DNA of 64,000 nucleotides from JAXMBX01 sp046349635 (GTDB lineage: Bacteria > Planctomycetota > Planctomycetia > Planctomycetales > Planctomycetaceae): the NCBI GenBank assembly GCA_046349635.1, contig JAXMBX010000010.1, forward strand, positions 42,650 through 106,649, given 5' to 3'. Below, piece after piece: positions 39,226 to 49,190 of the stretch. The notes beneath the pieces were generated by a model. It searched no databases. It had not been told where the DNA came from and saw nothing but the letters and a program-made list of their open reading frames with translations. The position numbers were made by a program, and so were the translations under genes. Each line of letters opens with the position of its first letter. Position 1 is the first letter of the stretch.

Positions 39226-40497
39226 ATGTCCGGATTGCGACGACGTGAGTTTCTGGTGGGTTCCTCCCTGCTGATGTCAGGGCTGCACGCGGGTTTCGCG
39301 GCGGAAGAGAAGAAACAACCGGTGCGGCTGGCGTTCATGGGGCTGAAAAACCGGGGATTGCAGTTATTGAGCTCGTTCCGGGAGTTTCCGCAGGAGGAGG
39401 TGGAAGTCGTCTATTTATGCGATCCGGACAAGGATGTGATCCCGCCGGCGATCAAGGCGCTGGAGGAGAAGGGGCGTAAAAGTCCCACGGTTGTGACCGA
39501 TTTCCGGAAAGCGTTGGACGACAAACAGGTGGATGCGCTGGTGTGCGCGGCCCCGGATCACTGGCACGCGCTGGCGACAATCTGGGCGTGCCAGGCGGGG
39601 AAGGATGTGTACGTCGAGAAGCCGATTTCGCATAACCTGAAGGAAGGGGAGGCGATGGTGGCGGCGGCGCGGAAGTACAACCGGGTGGTCCAGGCGGGGA
39701 TGCAACGCCGGAGCGGAGCGGACCTGCAGGAAGCGGCAGCGCTGATCCAGAAAGGGGAACTGGGAAAGGTTTCGCTGGCCAAGTGCTGGATTGTGGGGGA
39801 TCGGCCCAATATCGGGCATGAGCCGGTGACGCCTGCTCCCGCGAACCTGGATTTTGACCTGTGGTGCGGTCCGGCCCCGAACAAGGGGTATCGGAAGAAC
39901 CTGGTGCATTACCAGTGGCATTGGCGATGGGATTATGGGACGGGGGAATGCGGGAATAACGGAATCCACGCGATCGACGTCGCCCGGTGGGGGCTGGGGG
40001 TCAACGCTCCCAAGATCGTGACGAGCGGTGGTGGGAAATATCACTTCGACGACGACCAGGAGACGCCGGATACGCAGTTTGCGACGTTCGATTACGAAGG
40101 CTGTTGCATCCAGTGGGAACACCGGACCTGGACGAAAAAGAAGATGGAGGGACAGTCTTTCGGAGTCGAATTTTACGGCCCGGAAAAGACTTTACTGGTG
40201 GATGCCAAGGGATGGCGGCTGCTGGAGGGGGAAAAAGAGATCCGCAAACATGAGGGGCAGAGCTTCGAAAAACCGCATCAGCAGAATTTTCTGGACTGTC
40301 TCCGGGATCGGAAGCGGCCGAATGCAGACATTGAGATCGCCCACCAGAGCGCGCGGTTGTGTCACCTGGCGAATATCGCGTTCCGGACGCGGTCGGTGGT
40401 GGAGTTCGACTCGGGGAAAGGGATTCTGAATAACCCGGCAGGGACTGCCCTGACGGGGCGAGAGTACCGCAAGGGGTTTGAGCTGCCCCAGATTTGA
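39226..40497 (+). CDS. Gfo/Idh/MocA family oxidoreductase, Tat-exported
   Basis: The ATG at 39226 follows AGGTG; a GTG at 39220 is less likely. The N-terminus RRREFLVGSSLLMSGLHAGFA is a twin-arginine signal, so a folded, cofactor-loaded enzyme is exported. The Rossmann part has VRLAFMGLKNRG, which is not the classical GxGxxG, then VEVVYLCDPD, ALVCAAPDHWHA and KDVYVEKPISHNL with the conserved catalytic EKP. The C-terminal sheet includes WHWRWDYGTGECGNNGIHA, typical of planctomycetal and Bacteroidetes members. Sugar or polyol oxidation or rearrangement in the periplasm is likely. The length of 423 residues is normal. Confidence 0.85.
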   Translation: MSGLRRREFLVGSSLLMSGLHAGFAAEEKKQPVRLAFMGLKNRGLQLLSSFREFPQEEVEVVYLCDPDKDVIPPAIKALEEKGRKSPTVVTDFRKALDDKQVDALVCAAPDHWHALATIWACQAGKDVYVEKPISHNLKEGEAMVAAARKYNRVVQAGMQRRSGADLQEAAALIQKGELGKVSLAKCWIVGDRPNIGHEPVTPAPANLDFDLWCGPAPNKGYRKNLVHYQWHWRWDYGTGECGNNGIHAIDVARWGLGVNAPKIVTSGGGKYHFDDDQETPDTQFATFDYEGCCIQWEHRTWTKKKMEGQSFGVEFYGPEKTLLVDAKGWRLLEGEKEIRKHEGQSFEKPHQQNFLDCLRDRKRPNADIEIAHQSARLCHLANIAFRTRSVVEFDSGKGILNNPAGTALTGREYRKGFELPQI

Positions 40498-40516
40498 GTG
40501 GCCTGAGCAATGTTGC

Positions 40517-40586
40517 ACATCGATTTGAAGTCGTTCCTGTGACTTCGTCCCCCAGGTAGCCGGAGTTACCGGCAACCTGGCTACAC
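40517..40586 (+). repeat. Family A double-hairpin repeat, copy 6
   Basis: The lead ATCGATTTGAAGTCGTTCCT is followed by GTGACTTCGTCCCC; as in copy 1 the first arm is GTGAC, though the last pair has decayed. Hairpin 2 keeps CCAGGT/ACCTGG and GCCGG/CCGGC. Confidence 0.7.
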
Positions 40587-40702
40587 GATAAGTCATTCGA
40601 TCCGGGGGTCGCATTGCTCGACCCTGGCCAGCCGCGCCTGCATGAAGCCCACGTCAGGAGAGGCCTGACCGCCATAAACGGGTCTCCCGTCAAGGAAAAG
40701 AA

Positions 40703-40737
40703 ACGGCCCTGTGAACCGGGAAGATTCACAGGGCCGT
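40703..40737. terminator. Bidirectional intrinsic terminator
   Basis: A perfect 13-bp stem, ACGGCCCTGTGAA (40703-40715) with TTCACAGGGCCGT (40725-40737), and a 9-base loop. It lies between the convergent Gfo/Idh and DUF1559 genes, with A-rich and T-poor flanks. Confidence 0.8.
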
Positions 40738-40798
40738 CGAAAGTCAAGCTCGGCGTTGGCTCTCAGGAGACTGACTCATGAGAACCGACGCGGTTGCA

Positions 40799-42070
40799 TT
40801 ACCAGTCACCGATCGGGCGATCGCCGCGACCACGGCTGATCAAGCAGTAGATCGTGGCACGATCCGTGTTGTCGTTCAGGAACCGGGCGGCACCGTCGCA
40901 CAGCAGAACCGTGACGCCGTTCGTGTGGAAGCTGAAGAAACCACGGGAGTCGTTGCTTTCGCCGTTATTGCAGTCGAGGACAGGAACGCCATTGGCACCC
41001 GTCTCGGTGTGAGTCGGGTCATCGCAGCCCCAGGTGCGGGCGTTAGCGCAGTTGACGATACACTTACCGGCGGAACCGTCGTTGTTGACCGAGGCACCGG
41101 AGAAGTCGCAACCGGAGAGCCACATGAAGTTGTTACCATCACACCAGGTTCCACCGCTGTAGTTGACAGCGAAGTCCTGAGCGGACTTGAAGCCCTTCGT
41201 AGCGTCAGGGGTGTTGGTGGTGTTCTTGACGACGAGACCGAAGCCGTAGCGGCCGTTCGGATCGCTGGAGCGAACCCAGAACTGGTCGCGGGCGGCGGAT
41301 TCGCCCAACAGGAGGGTGTTGGAAGGACCGTCGACAACCATCTTCAGGCCGACCTTCTGGTCGTTGGTGGAACCGTAGTTCGCACCGGTATCGTCGATGT
41401 CAAGGATTTCGACGAGGGCGGTCGCGTTACGATCGATGGAGATGGAAGCGTTCGGGGTAATTGCCGCCGTACCACCTTCCAAGGCGTTCTTGAACTGCTC
41501 CTTGGCAACGGTGGAGTAGTCATTGGTGCCAGCGCGCCAAGTGTAGTTGGCGGTCGGGGTGCAGGGAGTACCACCATCCGGGGTGATCGACGTGGTGCCG
41601 AATTCGTCCATAATCTGGACCCAGACGCTATCGCCGCTGGCCGCCGCCTTGTTGAAGGTGGTGGTGACGACGTTTTCGCCGGGGCTGGAGGGGCACTTGA
41701 AGGCGGGAATGAAGGTCTGAGCAGCAGTCTGGTTATTCGGAGCGAAGTAGGGGATGCTGGAATTCCACTTGGCGTACGTGGGCATCTGGTCCAGGTACGG
41801 CAGGAGCGCGGTGCCCCAACCTTGCCAGTTGATCATGACCCCCGTCACGGGGTTCGAATGCTGAACACCAGAACGAGGCCAGGCGTTGTAGACGTCGTTG
41901 TAGTTGTGGAACGCAAGACCGAGCTGGTGCATGTTGTTGCGGCACTGGGTCCGGCGGGCTGCTTCGCGGGCCTGTTGCACGGCCGGCAGCAGCAGGGCGA
42001 TCAGAACTGCGATGATGGCGATAACCACCAAGAGTTCGATCAGTGTAAAACCGACTCTTTTCTTTGACAT
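40799..42070 (-). CDS. DUF1559 domain protein with type IV pilin-like N-terminus (1)
   Basis: The ATG at 42070 (MSKKRVGFTLIELL) follows AAGGAATC. The N-terminus is a type III (prepilin) signal: a short basic lead, cleavage at G|FTLIE, then a long hydrophobic helix ending in LLPAVQQAREAARR. The body is DUF1559 (SBP_bac_10), with CRNNMHQLGLAFHNYNDVYN near the start and GVTVLLCDGAARFLNDNTD near the end. The length of 423 residues is on the long side for the family. Planctomycetes carry dozens of such pseudopilin-like proteins, whose role is unknown. It follows a second DUF1559 gene, 78 bases upstream, probably in one transcript with an attenuating hairpin between. Confidence 0.9.
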   Translation of the reverse strand: MSKKRVGFTLIELLVVIAIIAVLIALLLPAVQQAREAARRTQCRNNMHQLGLAFHNYNDVYNAWPRSGVQHSNPVTGVMINWQGWGTALLPYLDQMPTYAKWNSSIPYFAPNNQTAAQTFIPAFKCPSSPGENVVTTTFNKAAASGDSVWVQIMDEFGTTSITPDGGTPCTPTANYTWRAGTNDYSTVAKEQFKNALEGGTAAITPNASISIDRNATALVEILDIDDTGANYGSTNDQKVGLKMVVDGPSNTLLLGESAARDQFWVRSSDPNGRYGFGLVVKNTTNTPDATKGFKSAQDFAVNYSGGTWCDGNNFMWLSGCDFSGASVNNDGSAGKCIVNCANARTWGCDDPTHTETGANGVPVLDCNNGESNDSRGFFSFHTNGVTVLLCDGAARFLNDNTDRATIYCLISRGRGDRPIGDW

Positions 42071-42112
42071 GACTGATTCCTTCGGAAAAATTGTATTGAA
42101 ACAGAGATAAAA

Positions 42113-42136
42113 CACCCGGAGGAAAACCCTCCGGTG
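42113..42136 (-). terminator. Hairpin between the two DUF1559 genes (possible attenuator)
   Basis: CACCCGGAGG (42113-42122) and CCCTCCGGTG (42127-42136) pair over nine bases with one bulge, loop AAAA. It lies 13 bases beyond the stop of the upstream DUF1559 gene and 43 bases before the next start. On the minus strand it is followed by a TTTTAT-like stretch, so partial termination is possible. Confidence 0.5.
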
Positions 42137-42148
42137 AGAACCGGAAGA

Positions 42149-43228
42149 TTAGTACTTGCCGAGAATGTTGCCGTCCTTCACGAGGGACAGGTATTCGTAG
42201 ACCAGCGGATTGACGTTTTCCGTGATCAGACGAGCGGACCCGTCACCCAGCAGGAACTGAGCTCCACCGGGGTGGTTGCTGCTGAAGCCCAGGCCGTAGG
42301 AAGCAGCGGTAGAGGCGCTGTTCCAGGTCCCGCCCAGTTCGGTCAGAACCGTCAGGCTGGCGGCGTTCTTGACCGCGGCGTTGATCTTGACGCGGACATC
42401 GGAGTTGGCGTTGCAGACGCCGACGGTCATCCCGTCGCCATACGCGGTCTGCTGGTTGACGTTCGTCTGGGAACGGGCACCGGCCCAAATCGCGTCGGTC
42501 CCGTGGAAGTTGTTACCGGGGTATTGGACGTAAGCCCGTTCACCGACAACGATGACGTTGGAGGGGCCGTCCGCCAGGGTGTGGAGGCCGGCGGCGCTGT
42601 TGACGCCGAAGGTTCCGCCCATGGTGGCGATGTTGTTCGGATCGGTGGTGGCCGTTCCGTCATTCAGGACGGAGGGGACGGGGGCGTTGGAACCGCTGGG
42701 GATGGCCCCGGCGACGCCGACGTAGTTGCTACGGGCACCCATGATACGGGCGACGCCGCCACCCTGCTTCTTACCGGAGAGTTCGTGACCCTTGTCGGAA
42801 GAGCAGCGGTAGGCCTTGAGGCGGTTGATGACGAGGTTGCGGGAGTTGATGTCCGCATAGGTCAGGGGAGCGGAGGTGGAGGTGATCGTGGCGTCGAAGC
42901 CGGCGTCGAAGTTGATGGCGTTGTAAATCGTCAGGTTATCCATGTAGGGGAGGATAAACGTGCCCCAGCCCCAGCAGCCGTACTGCAAGCTGGCGGGAGT
43001 GGTGGTGCGAGCGGGGTCGAAGACCCAGCCCGGCGGGAACAGGTTGTAGCTGTCGTGGTAGTTGTGGAGCGCCAGACCAATCTGGTGGAGATTGTTGCGG
43101 CATTCCGTGCGGCGTGCGGCTTCGCGGGCCTGTTGAACGGCCGGGAGCAGCAGAGCGATCAAGACTGCGATGATGGCGATGACCACCAGCAGTTCGATCA
43201 ACGTGAAACCCTTGCGTTGTCGTGACAT
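42149..43228 (-). CDS. DUF1559 domain protein with type IV pilin-like N-terminus (2)
   Basis: The ATG at 43228 (MSRQRKGFTLIELL) follows AGGAAGGTC; the longer frame to 43390 is not needed. The prepilin-type N-terminus is nearly identical to that of the downstream paralogue, and CRNNLHQIGLALHNYHDSYN opens the DUF1559 body. The C-terminal motif is HPGGAQFLLGDGSARLITEN. At 359 residues it has the usual length. The two copies share little in the middle, so the duplication is old. The role is unknown; secretion-system pseudopilin or substrate-binding functions have been suggested for the family. Confidence 0.9.
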   Translation of the reverse strand: MSRQRKGFTLIELLVVIAIIAVLIALLLPAVQQAREAARRTECRNNLHQIGLALHNYHDSYNLFPPGWVFDPARTTTPASLQYGCWGWGTFILPYMDNLTIYNAINFDAGFDATITSTSAPLTYADINSRNLVINRLKAYRCSSDKGHELSGKKQGGGVARIMGARSNYVGVAGAIPSGSNAPVPSVLNDGTATTDPNNIATMGGTFGVNSAAGLHTLADGPSNVIVVGERAYVQYPGNNFHGTDAIWAGARSQTNVNQQTAYGDGMTVGVCNANSDVRVKINAAVKNAASLTVLTELGGTWNSASTAASYGLGFSSNHPGGAQFLLGDGSARLITENVNPLVYEYLSLVKDGNILGKY

Positions 43229-44098
43229 GATTGACCTTCCTGTTTTAGAAAAGAAATAAGTAAACCCCCCGCGAGCTAGTCTCGCCAGGGGTATAAACCC
43301 AAGTGAAAGTTGGTGTGAATAGGGTCTTGGGGGAGCTTCTGGATTCGCCGGAATCAAGGCGTTCAAGTCTCCGCCGATGAAAAACGTCACCGAAAAACGA
43401 AAAAATTGTTTCGAAATCCTTGAGTTGTCACTCAGGAATCCGGAGAAACAGTCGTATCAAGGGGCGTTCAGATGGGGAGAGAAGCCCACTTCAACCAAAG
43501 ATCTGGGTAGAGAAAGTGCTGTGAGAGATTTAAAAAAGCCGGAAGATGGTTTCCCCAAGGGTTTTTGAAGTACCAAGGGGGCAGTTAGATTACCACGCAA
43601 CTCAAGCTACCGAGCGGGCAGCCTGATCGTTTCATGATATTCAAAAAAGTTTAGGAAAAAAGTTAAAAAGTAATGAAGCAAATAAGAATTATTTTGTTTG
43701 TTTGACCCGGGGTCACATCGCCACCTCGCGTTGGCCGGGCCGTTCATGGAGACATTCACTTCCATTACCGCTGTGAAGATTTGCCAGAGATCGGCTGGAA
43801 ACGAAGGAAACATGATTGGCAGGCAGGTGGGAGGGGTTGTCTGAAGCGGCACGAAATACGGGCGTTTGAGGGGCGGAAAATTGTCTTCTCACGCCAATTC
43901 GTGCCCGACGAGAAACGGCAAATCGGGCGCAACATCAGGAAGCCCGAGCGGAGCCAGCTGCCACTTTTTGCTTACTGAACGGTTGGTTGGCGTTGATTCC
44001 CGAGGATGAAGGAGAGATCAAACGGGGGCGTCAGAAGGCCCTCCTTCTGGAGATTGAAGCAGCGGCAAAACCTGTGGCCCGCGGTAGCTTCCCGAACT
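43229..44098. other. Gene-free stretch upstream of the DUF1559 pair
   Basis: This 870-base stretch has only short frames without ribosome binding sites. The centre (about 43625-43710) is markedly AT-rich, with A-runs and T-runs, and could be an untranslated or regulatory region. I see no repeat of families A-E, no tRNA and no clear terminator. Confidence 0.4.
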
Positions 44099-44683
44099 TT
44101 ACGCATTGTCGGCGGGGAGGTTTTTGGCGGCGAAGCCTAGCATGATCAGGGACCAGCCGTTAAAGATCATATCGATGCCGATGAACATGCCGATGACCCA
44201 CAGACCGGAGAAGGGCCAGTCGTGCCAGATGCTGATGCCCAGAAAAACGGAGATGAGGCCGTTCAGGAACAACCAGCCGCGGTTGTGAAATTTGACGGTG
44301 GCGGCGATCGCAATCCGGAAAATGCCCCCAAAAATGAGCAGCGTGGCGATCATCGCAGTGAGGGTCACGGCAGTGGCGGCGGGGTGCGAGATAATGAGGA
44401 ATCCGGCGACGGCATACAGCAGGCCGATAAGGAGATCGATGAAGAAGCCTCCCCAACCGTGGTTCGAGAAGCCGTGCAAAGCCTGGGCGATGCCACTGAT
44501 CACCATCAGCCAGCCGACGAAGACCATGGAGGCGAGGGTCATGAGGACGGAAGAGCCCAGCGCCATGGTACCGAGGAGAACGATGAGGATTCCGAGGGCG
44601 ACGAACCAGAACCAGCGTTTGCGGATTTGGTCCAAGCCGATCTGGTGAATACCGGTGGAAGGAAGGTTCTGCTCGTGTGCCAT
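44099..44683 (-). CDS. HdeD family membrane protein (DUF308)
   Basis: This 194-residue protein has six hydrophobic segments in three similar pairs, the DUF308/HdeD layout: FWFVALGILIVLLGTMALGS, MTLASMVFVGWLMVISGIAQ, FFIDLLIGLLYAVAGFLI, AVTLTAMIATLLIFGGIFRI, GWLFLNGLISVFLGISIWHDWP and LWVIGMFIGIDMIFNGWSL. The turns NPxAA (HPAATA) and the late WP motif are typical. HdeD is linked to acid resistance in enterobacteria; in planctomycetes the role is unknown. The gene is intact and monocistronic. Confidence 0.9.
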   Translation of the reverse strand: MAHEQNLPSTGIHQIGLDQIRKRWFWFVALGILIVLLGTMALGSSVLMTLASMVFVGWLMVISGIAQALHGFSNHGWGGFFIDLLIGLLYAVAGFLIISHPAATAVTLTAMIATLLIFGGIFRIAIAATVKFHNRGWLFLNGLISVFLGISIWHDWPFSGLWVIGMFIGIDMIFNGWSLIMLGFAAKNLPADNA

Positions 44684-44859
44684 AATGTGTCTCCCCTTAG
44701 TCTTACAGCCAGAGAATGCGCCTGCGGTCTATAGCCAGTATATCAGATGGAAGAACAATATGGACGTGCAGGGCGCCGCGCTGTCGATTCAGCGGATCGC
44801 TTCCTGACACGCAGTGGCTGGCCTTATTCCAGTCGATCTCAGAGCAGGAATCAGACGGA

Positions 44860-46149
44860 TTACCCAATTAATTCCGGGATAATTCCCCGGCTGTCCCCGT
44901 GCCGCTGGGCATTGATCCCCATCCCTTGCAGCAGGGTTAACCAGGCGTTGCACAGCGGAGTGTCCTTGTGAACGACCAGGTGTTGTCCCAGTTTGATCCC
45001 CGCTCCACCGCCGGAAAGGATCGTGGGGCAGTTATCCAGATAGTGGACGCTGCGGATATTGCTCCCGAAGACGAGGCAGGTATGGTCGAACAACCGACTG
45101 CCATCCGCCTGTCTGGTGGCTTTCAGCTTGTTCATCAATCCTGCCAGCAATTCACTGTGCATTCGGTCCCGCTTTTGGGAAGCCAGCATCCGCTCGCCGG
45201 CGCTGTAATGGCTCATGTCGTGGGGGGCGATGCTGATTCCCAGGCTGGTCAGCATATTTGCGATCGCATGGCGATAGGTGATCACGCGCGTGCTGTCCGT
45301 TTCAAACGCGGCGACGATCAGATCGTACATCAATCGCACTTCCTCCACGCCGGTAATTCCCGCGGCCGGCTCGGCGACCTTCGATTTCGGCTTGGGGATG
45401 TTCTGCCATTGGGCTTCCTTGTTCAATGCGGTCTCGATGTCGCGGATCCCCTGAAAATACTCCTCAAGCTTTTCGTTATCATTCTTACTCAATCCGCGGC
45501 GGAGATCCGCCGCATCCTGAAGCACCGCGTCCAGGACGCTTCGCTTCTGCTGAAGTAATGCCCGACGTTGTTCGAGCGGAGTGGTATCGGTTGAAAACAG
45601 GCGATGATAGACGGCCAAGGGTGAATTCAATCCCGCCAGCGGTTTCCCGCGCACGTCCCACGCCAGCGATAACCCCGGTCCGTGACCGTTGGCAGGCAGG
45701 TCGTTATCGGTCCCGTTTAATTGCAAGGAGGCAAACCGCGTCTCCTTGCCAATCTGGGAGGCAGCAACCTGATCGACGGAAACGCTGTTGTGAAATCCGG
45801 AACCCCCTTCGAACCGGTTGGCTCCCGTCAGCCAAAATGTGCTTCCCCAGTGAGCCTCGTCTGTGTACTTGTTCGTGAGACCCTGCACGATCGTGAAATC
45901 GGAGCGATGTTCGGCCAAGGGCGCCAAGCCCGGAGGGAGCGTGTATTTGGAACCTTGTTCCTTGACGTCCGGATACCACGTTTCTTGGGTCACCCCGTAT
46001 CCGATCCCCAGAAACACCAGTCGTTTCGGCGGCTTGACCTTTTCCGTCGCGGAGACGAATCGCCGAAAGCCCAGCGATTCCAGATACGGCAACCCGACGA
46101 GTGATGCGCCGGCGCGAAGCACCTGGCGACGAGAAAACTTTGACGTCAT
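44860..46149 (-). CDS. DUF1552 family protein, Tat-exported
   Basis: A 429-residue protein opening with a Tat signal (FSRRQVLRAGASLVGLPYLE). It shows the DUF1552 pattern: PPKRLVFLGIGYGVTQETWYP, SDFTIVQGLTNKYTDEAHWG, SVDQVAASQIG, FQGIRDIETALNK and the metal-site-like HDMSHYSAG, then CLVFGSNIRSVHYLDNCPTIL. DUF1552 is related to DUF1501 and the sulfatase/phosphatase superfamily. It begins 92 bases downstream of the DUF1592-type cytochrome, its usual partner. The pair probably acts in periplasmic polymer breakdown or redox work. Confidence 0.9.
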   Translation of the reverse strand: MTSKFSRRQVLRAGASLVGLPYLESLGFRRFVSATEKVKPPKRLVFLGIGYGVTQETWYPDVKEQGSKYTLPPGLAPLAEHRSDFTIVQGLTNKYTDEAHWGSTFWLTGANRFEGGSGFHNSVSVDQVAASQIGKETRFASLQLNGTDNDLPANGHGPGLSLAWDVRGKPLAGLNSPLAVYHRLFSTDTTPLEQRRALLQQKRSVLDAVLQDAADLRRGLSKNDNEKLEEYFQGIRDIETALNKEAQWQNIPKPKSKVAEPAAGITGVEEVRLMYDLIVAAFETDSTRVITYRHAIANMLTSLGISIAPHDMSHYSAGERMLASQKRDRMHSELLAGLMNKLKATRQADGSRLFDHTCLVFGSNIRSVHYLDNCPTILSGGGAGIKLGQHLVVHKDTPLCNAWLTLLQGMGINAQRHGDSRGIIPELIG

Positions 46150-46241
46150 GACATTCGACCTTTCACGGATCGACCTTGATTTCTCTTACTTAATTCTAAC
46201 GCCGACTTTCCTCGGGCCTCCAGTCCGGTCCCCTGGCGGGA

Positions 46242-48900
46242 TCACCGGCTCTGGAACTGCGGACTCTGGACCAGTGTCTGGATGAATTCCCGGATGGCAT
46301 AGTCGTTTCGCTTGGATCGCTCCACCATCTCCGTAATCAACGGTTCATCGATTGGGCTGTAGGGTCTCCCCAGTGCATATTCCAACAGCGCGATACTGAA
46401 CCCTCGGGCAAACGGGTCGATCCGGGTGGCAATAATCTGTCTGAGTTCAAAGTAATCCCGGAATGACGGCCCATTGTGAAACGCGTTCGCCGGATCGATC
46501 TTCCAGGTCTTTTTGCCATGATCCGCCGCTTCAAAAGTATCTTCCAACCGCCATTGTCCGACCGCATCGAAATTCTCAAGCCCCAGTCCGATGGGGTCGA
46601 TCTTCCGATGGCAACTCGTGCATTGGGGTAGCTCCTGATGGGCTTTCAATCGCTCGCGTGTGGTCAGCAGTCGATCGTCCAGGCGCGAGATCTGGGGAAC
46701 ATTGGCGGGTGCGGGCGGGGGCGGATCGTGGAGCAATTTCCTCAAGATCCATGCCCCCCGTTCCACGGGACTCGTCCGCTCCCCATTGCTTCCCATCGCC
46801 AAAATGGCCGACATCCCGGTGAGTCCTCCCCGGGGTGATCCTTCCGGAAGGGTGACCGGTCGGAATTCGTCTCCATGCACACCTTCGATGCCGTAATACC
46901 GGGCCAGGAGCCCGTTCACGACAACGAATTTCGAGCTGAGCAGATTCTTCAGGCTTTGATTTTTGCGCACGAGGTATCCGAAGGTCTCATACACTTCGTT
47001 TCTGGCTCCCATTTTCGTGCTTTCGTCGAAAGCGGGGAACCGCACGTTATTGAATCGGAAGAACTCCAGCCGATCCATTCCCAGCCATTGATGCACGAAG
47101 GGTTTGGTAAATCCGCCGGCGCGGGGATCGTCGATCATGCGATTCACCTGCCTGGCCAGAACGTCGGGACTTTTCAATTCCGCACGCGATGCGCTAGCGA
47201 TTAATTCCGCATCGGGAGGGGCACCCCACAGGAAATAAGACAATCGAATCGCCAGTTCGTTCTCATCCAGGTCCGTTTTTTCCTGGATCTCGGGAGGCTC
47301 GGCGAGATAAATGAACCGGGGTGACGACAACACGATCGCCAGAACCTCCTTTAGCGAGGCGCTGTGCGTTCCCCCTTCGGAACGACGCTGTTCATAGATC
47401 CCCACCAGCCGATCGAAAAACGATGCCGGCTGGGATCGTCCGCGGCAGACCACCTTTCCGAACCGTTCCAGCGCACCTCGGATCGTCTCGGGAGGGAGCC
47501 GCTCGGAAATGTCGGTCAAGGGGACCTGCAACGCCGCGATCCCCGGAGCGGAACCCTGTTTTGCACGCGGGATGTGTTCGACCTCTGCCCAGTCGACCCA
47601 CAGCGCGAATTCCGGCCCGATGCCATTCAGTTTTTCCCCTTCCGCGAAGACCCGATGCGCTTGTTCATTGCTGTCCATGGTTCCCCGCTCCCGGATGAAA
47701 AATGATCCGGTGCGGCTTTTGGTCATCGTGAACGGAATTTCGATAACCTGCGGGGATTCCATCGTTCCCTGAACTTCGTGCGTGCTCAGGTGCGTGGCAT
47801 GCACCCCGAATTCCACGAACCGTCTCTGCGGGGCAGCCTGTTTTGTGGCGGCCATCCGAATCCGGACCAGGTACTCGCCCGGAGGCCAGTCTCCCCCCAC
47901 GGGGAAGTAGTAGATCGGATTCACGCCGTTATCCCGGATCGTCAGGAACGCTCCGGTCTTCAGTTCAGGTTGTGTCAGAAAATAGGCCTGATAAGGGAGC
48001 AGGTTCAAAGCGCTCTGTCCCTCGTGAGTGGCGGTCTCGGCGTCGACGTAACCATACTCCGAGGGAGCAGGCGCTCCCGCGATCTTCTTCCAGGAGTGAT
48101 AAAACTTCCACGCCGGCTCGCGCTTCAATCCCTCCCTAATCCTGGCGGTTACCTCTTTGTTTTCGGGCTTTTCCGCCGCCGCATCGACCGCATGCGACCA
48201 CTGCACATACTTCTTGCGAAGTTCCAGTCGGTTCTGCAGATTGCTCCGAACCTTGTCCACGACTTCTTCCGCCTCGAACTTCTGCTTCCGGACTGTCGCC
48301 GCATGGATTTCCCGCTCAAAGGCTTCATCCAACGCTTCCCGTCCCAGCGCGAGGTATTGTTCCACCTGGTCGCTCGACATGAACAGATTTGTCGAGATCG
48401 TGTCGAAACTGCCCGTCCCGGTGTCCGAGGGGAGTTCGTTGACGTCGATGTCCACCCCCAGCAATTCCCGCAGCGTGTTCTTGTATTCGCGGCGATTCAT
48501 TCTCCGCAGGGTCTTGATCCCTTTCTGGTCGAGGAGCTTCTGTCTGGCCGAGACCATGACATTCGCGAGATCTTCCAGAAAATCCGCTTTCGCCTTGTTG
48601 TCCGGCTGCCGTTCTTCCTCGGGGGGCATGGCGTTGGAATTCAACGCATTTAATACTTTCTGCCAGCGTTCCGCGGATTCGAGCGTTGTCACTTCCAAGG
48701 GAAGGTTGTCCAGGCGGAATTTTCCTCGGTTTTCTTCTCATTGTGACACCTGACGCAATGCAGGGTCAGAAGCGTTTTGTGCTTCTCAGCATCGCTGGTC
48801 CGGATTCGGCGGACTGCAGGCTCGTCAGTGGCGAGAGCAGGATGCCCGCCACCCAGATGCAGATGTTCGCGCACCCTCGACCTGTCTGGAGACTCACCAT
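46242..48900 (-). CDS. Planctomycetal cytochrome c with DUF1587, DUF1592, DUF1588 and DUF1585 domains (frameshifted N-terminus)
   Basis: The start at 48900 opens a signal peptide (CANICIWVAGILLSPLTSLQSA). Two single-base breaks near 48795 and 48720 divide the N-terminal haem domain, which reads LLTLHCVRCHNEKKTEEN (CxxCH) and then FRLDNLPLE. After 48698 the frame is open for 818 residues: DUF1587 (RRMNRREYKNTLRELLGVDI), a ligand-binding beta region (residues 220-400), DUF1592 (NELAIRLSYFLWGAPPDAEL), DUF1588 (GNGERTSPVERGAWIL region) with CTSCHRKIDPIGLGLENFD, a second CxxCH, and DUF1585 at the end. The total of about 885 residues is normal. It forms an operon with the DUF1552 gene. Confidence 0.85.
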
Positions 48901-49190
48901 GGCTCTGCGTGCCTACCCTGGTGGAAAGTTTTCGAGAATCGGACCGCGGGGCTGCCGCACCCCGGTCGCGGTATTCTACAGCACCTCTGGTTCAGAGGGA
49001 GGCTTTTTTTCGCTGTTGTAATCCCCCAATTAAGGTGGATTTAGAATCGACGCAGAATCCGCGCACCTTTTCGGCCCGGTGGGGGGCCACTATGAATATT
49101 CTTTCTGTTCACCATTTCGTTTGACGCACCCTGGTAGCGTCACTTTCGACATATCCGATCAGATTAACGGTGGACTATGGACCGGACACA

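Noticed and set aside
43607..43852. Minus-strand frame of 81 codons in the AT-rich gap
   Set aside because: No ribosome binding site, odd composition with a run of Phe/Leu from the AT-rich tract, and no domain pattern.
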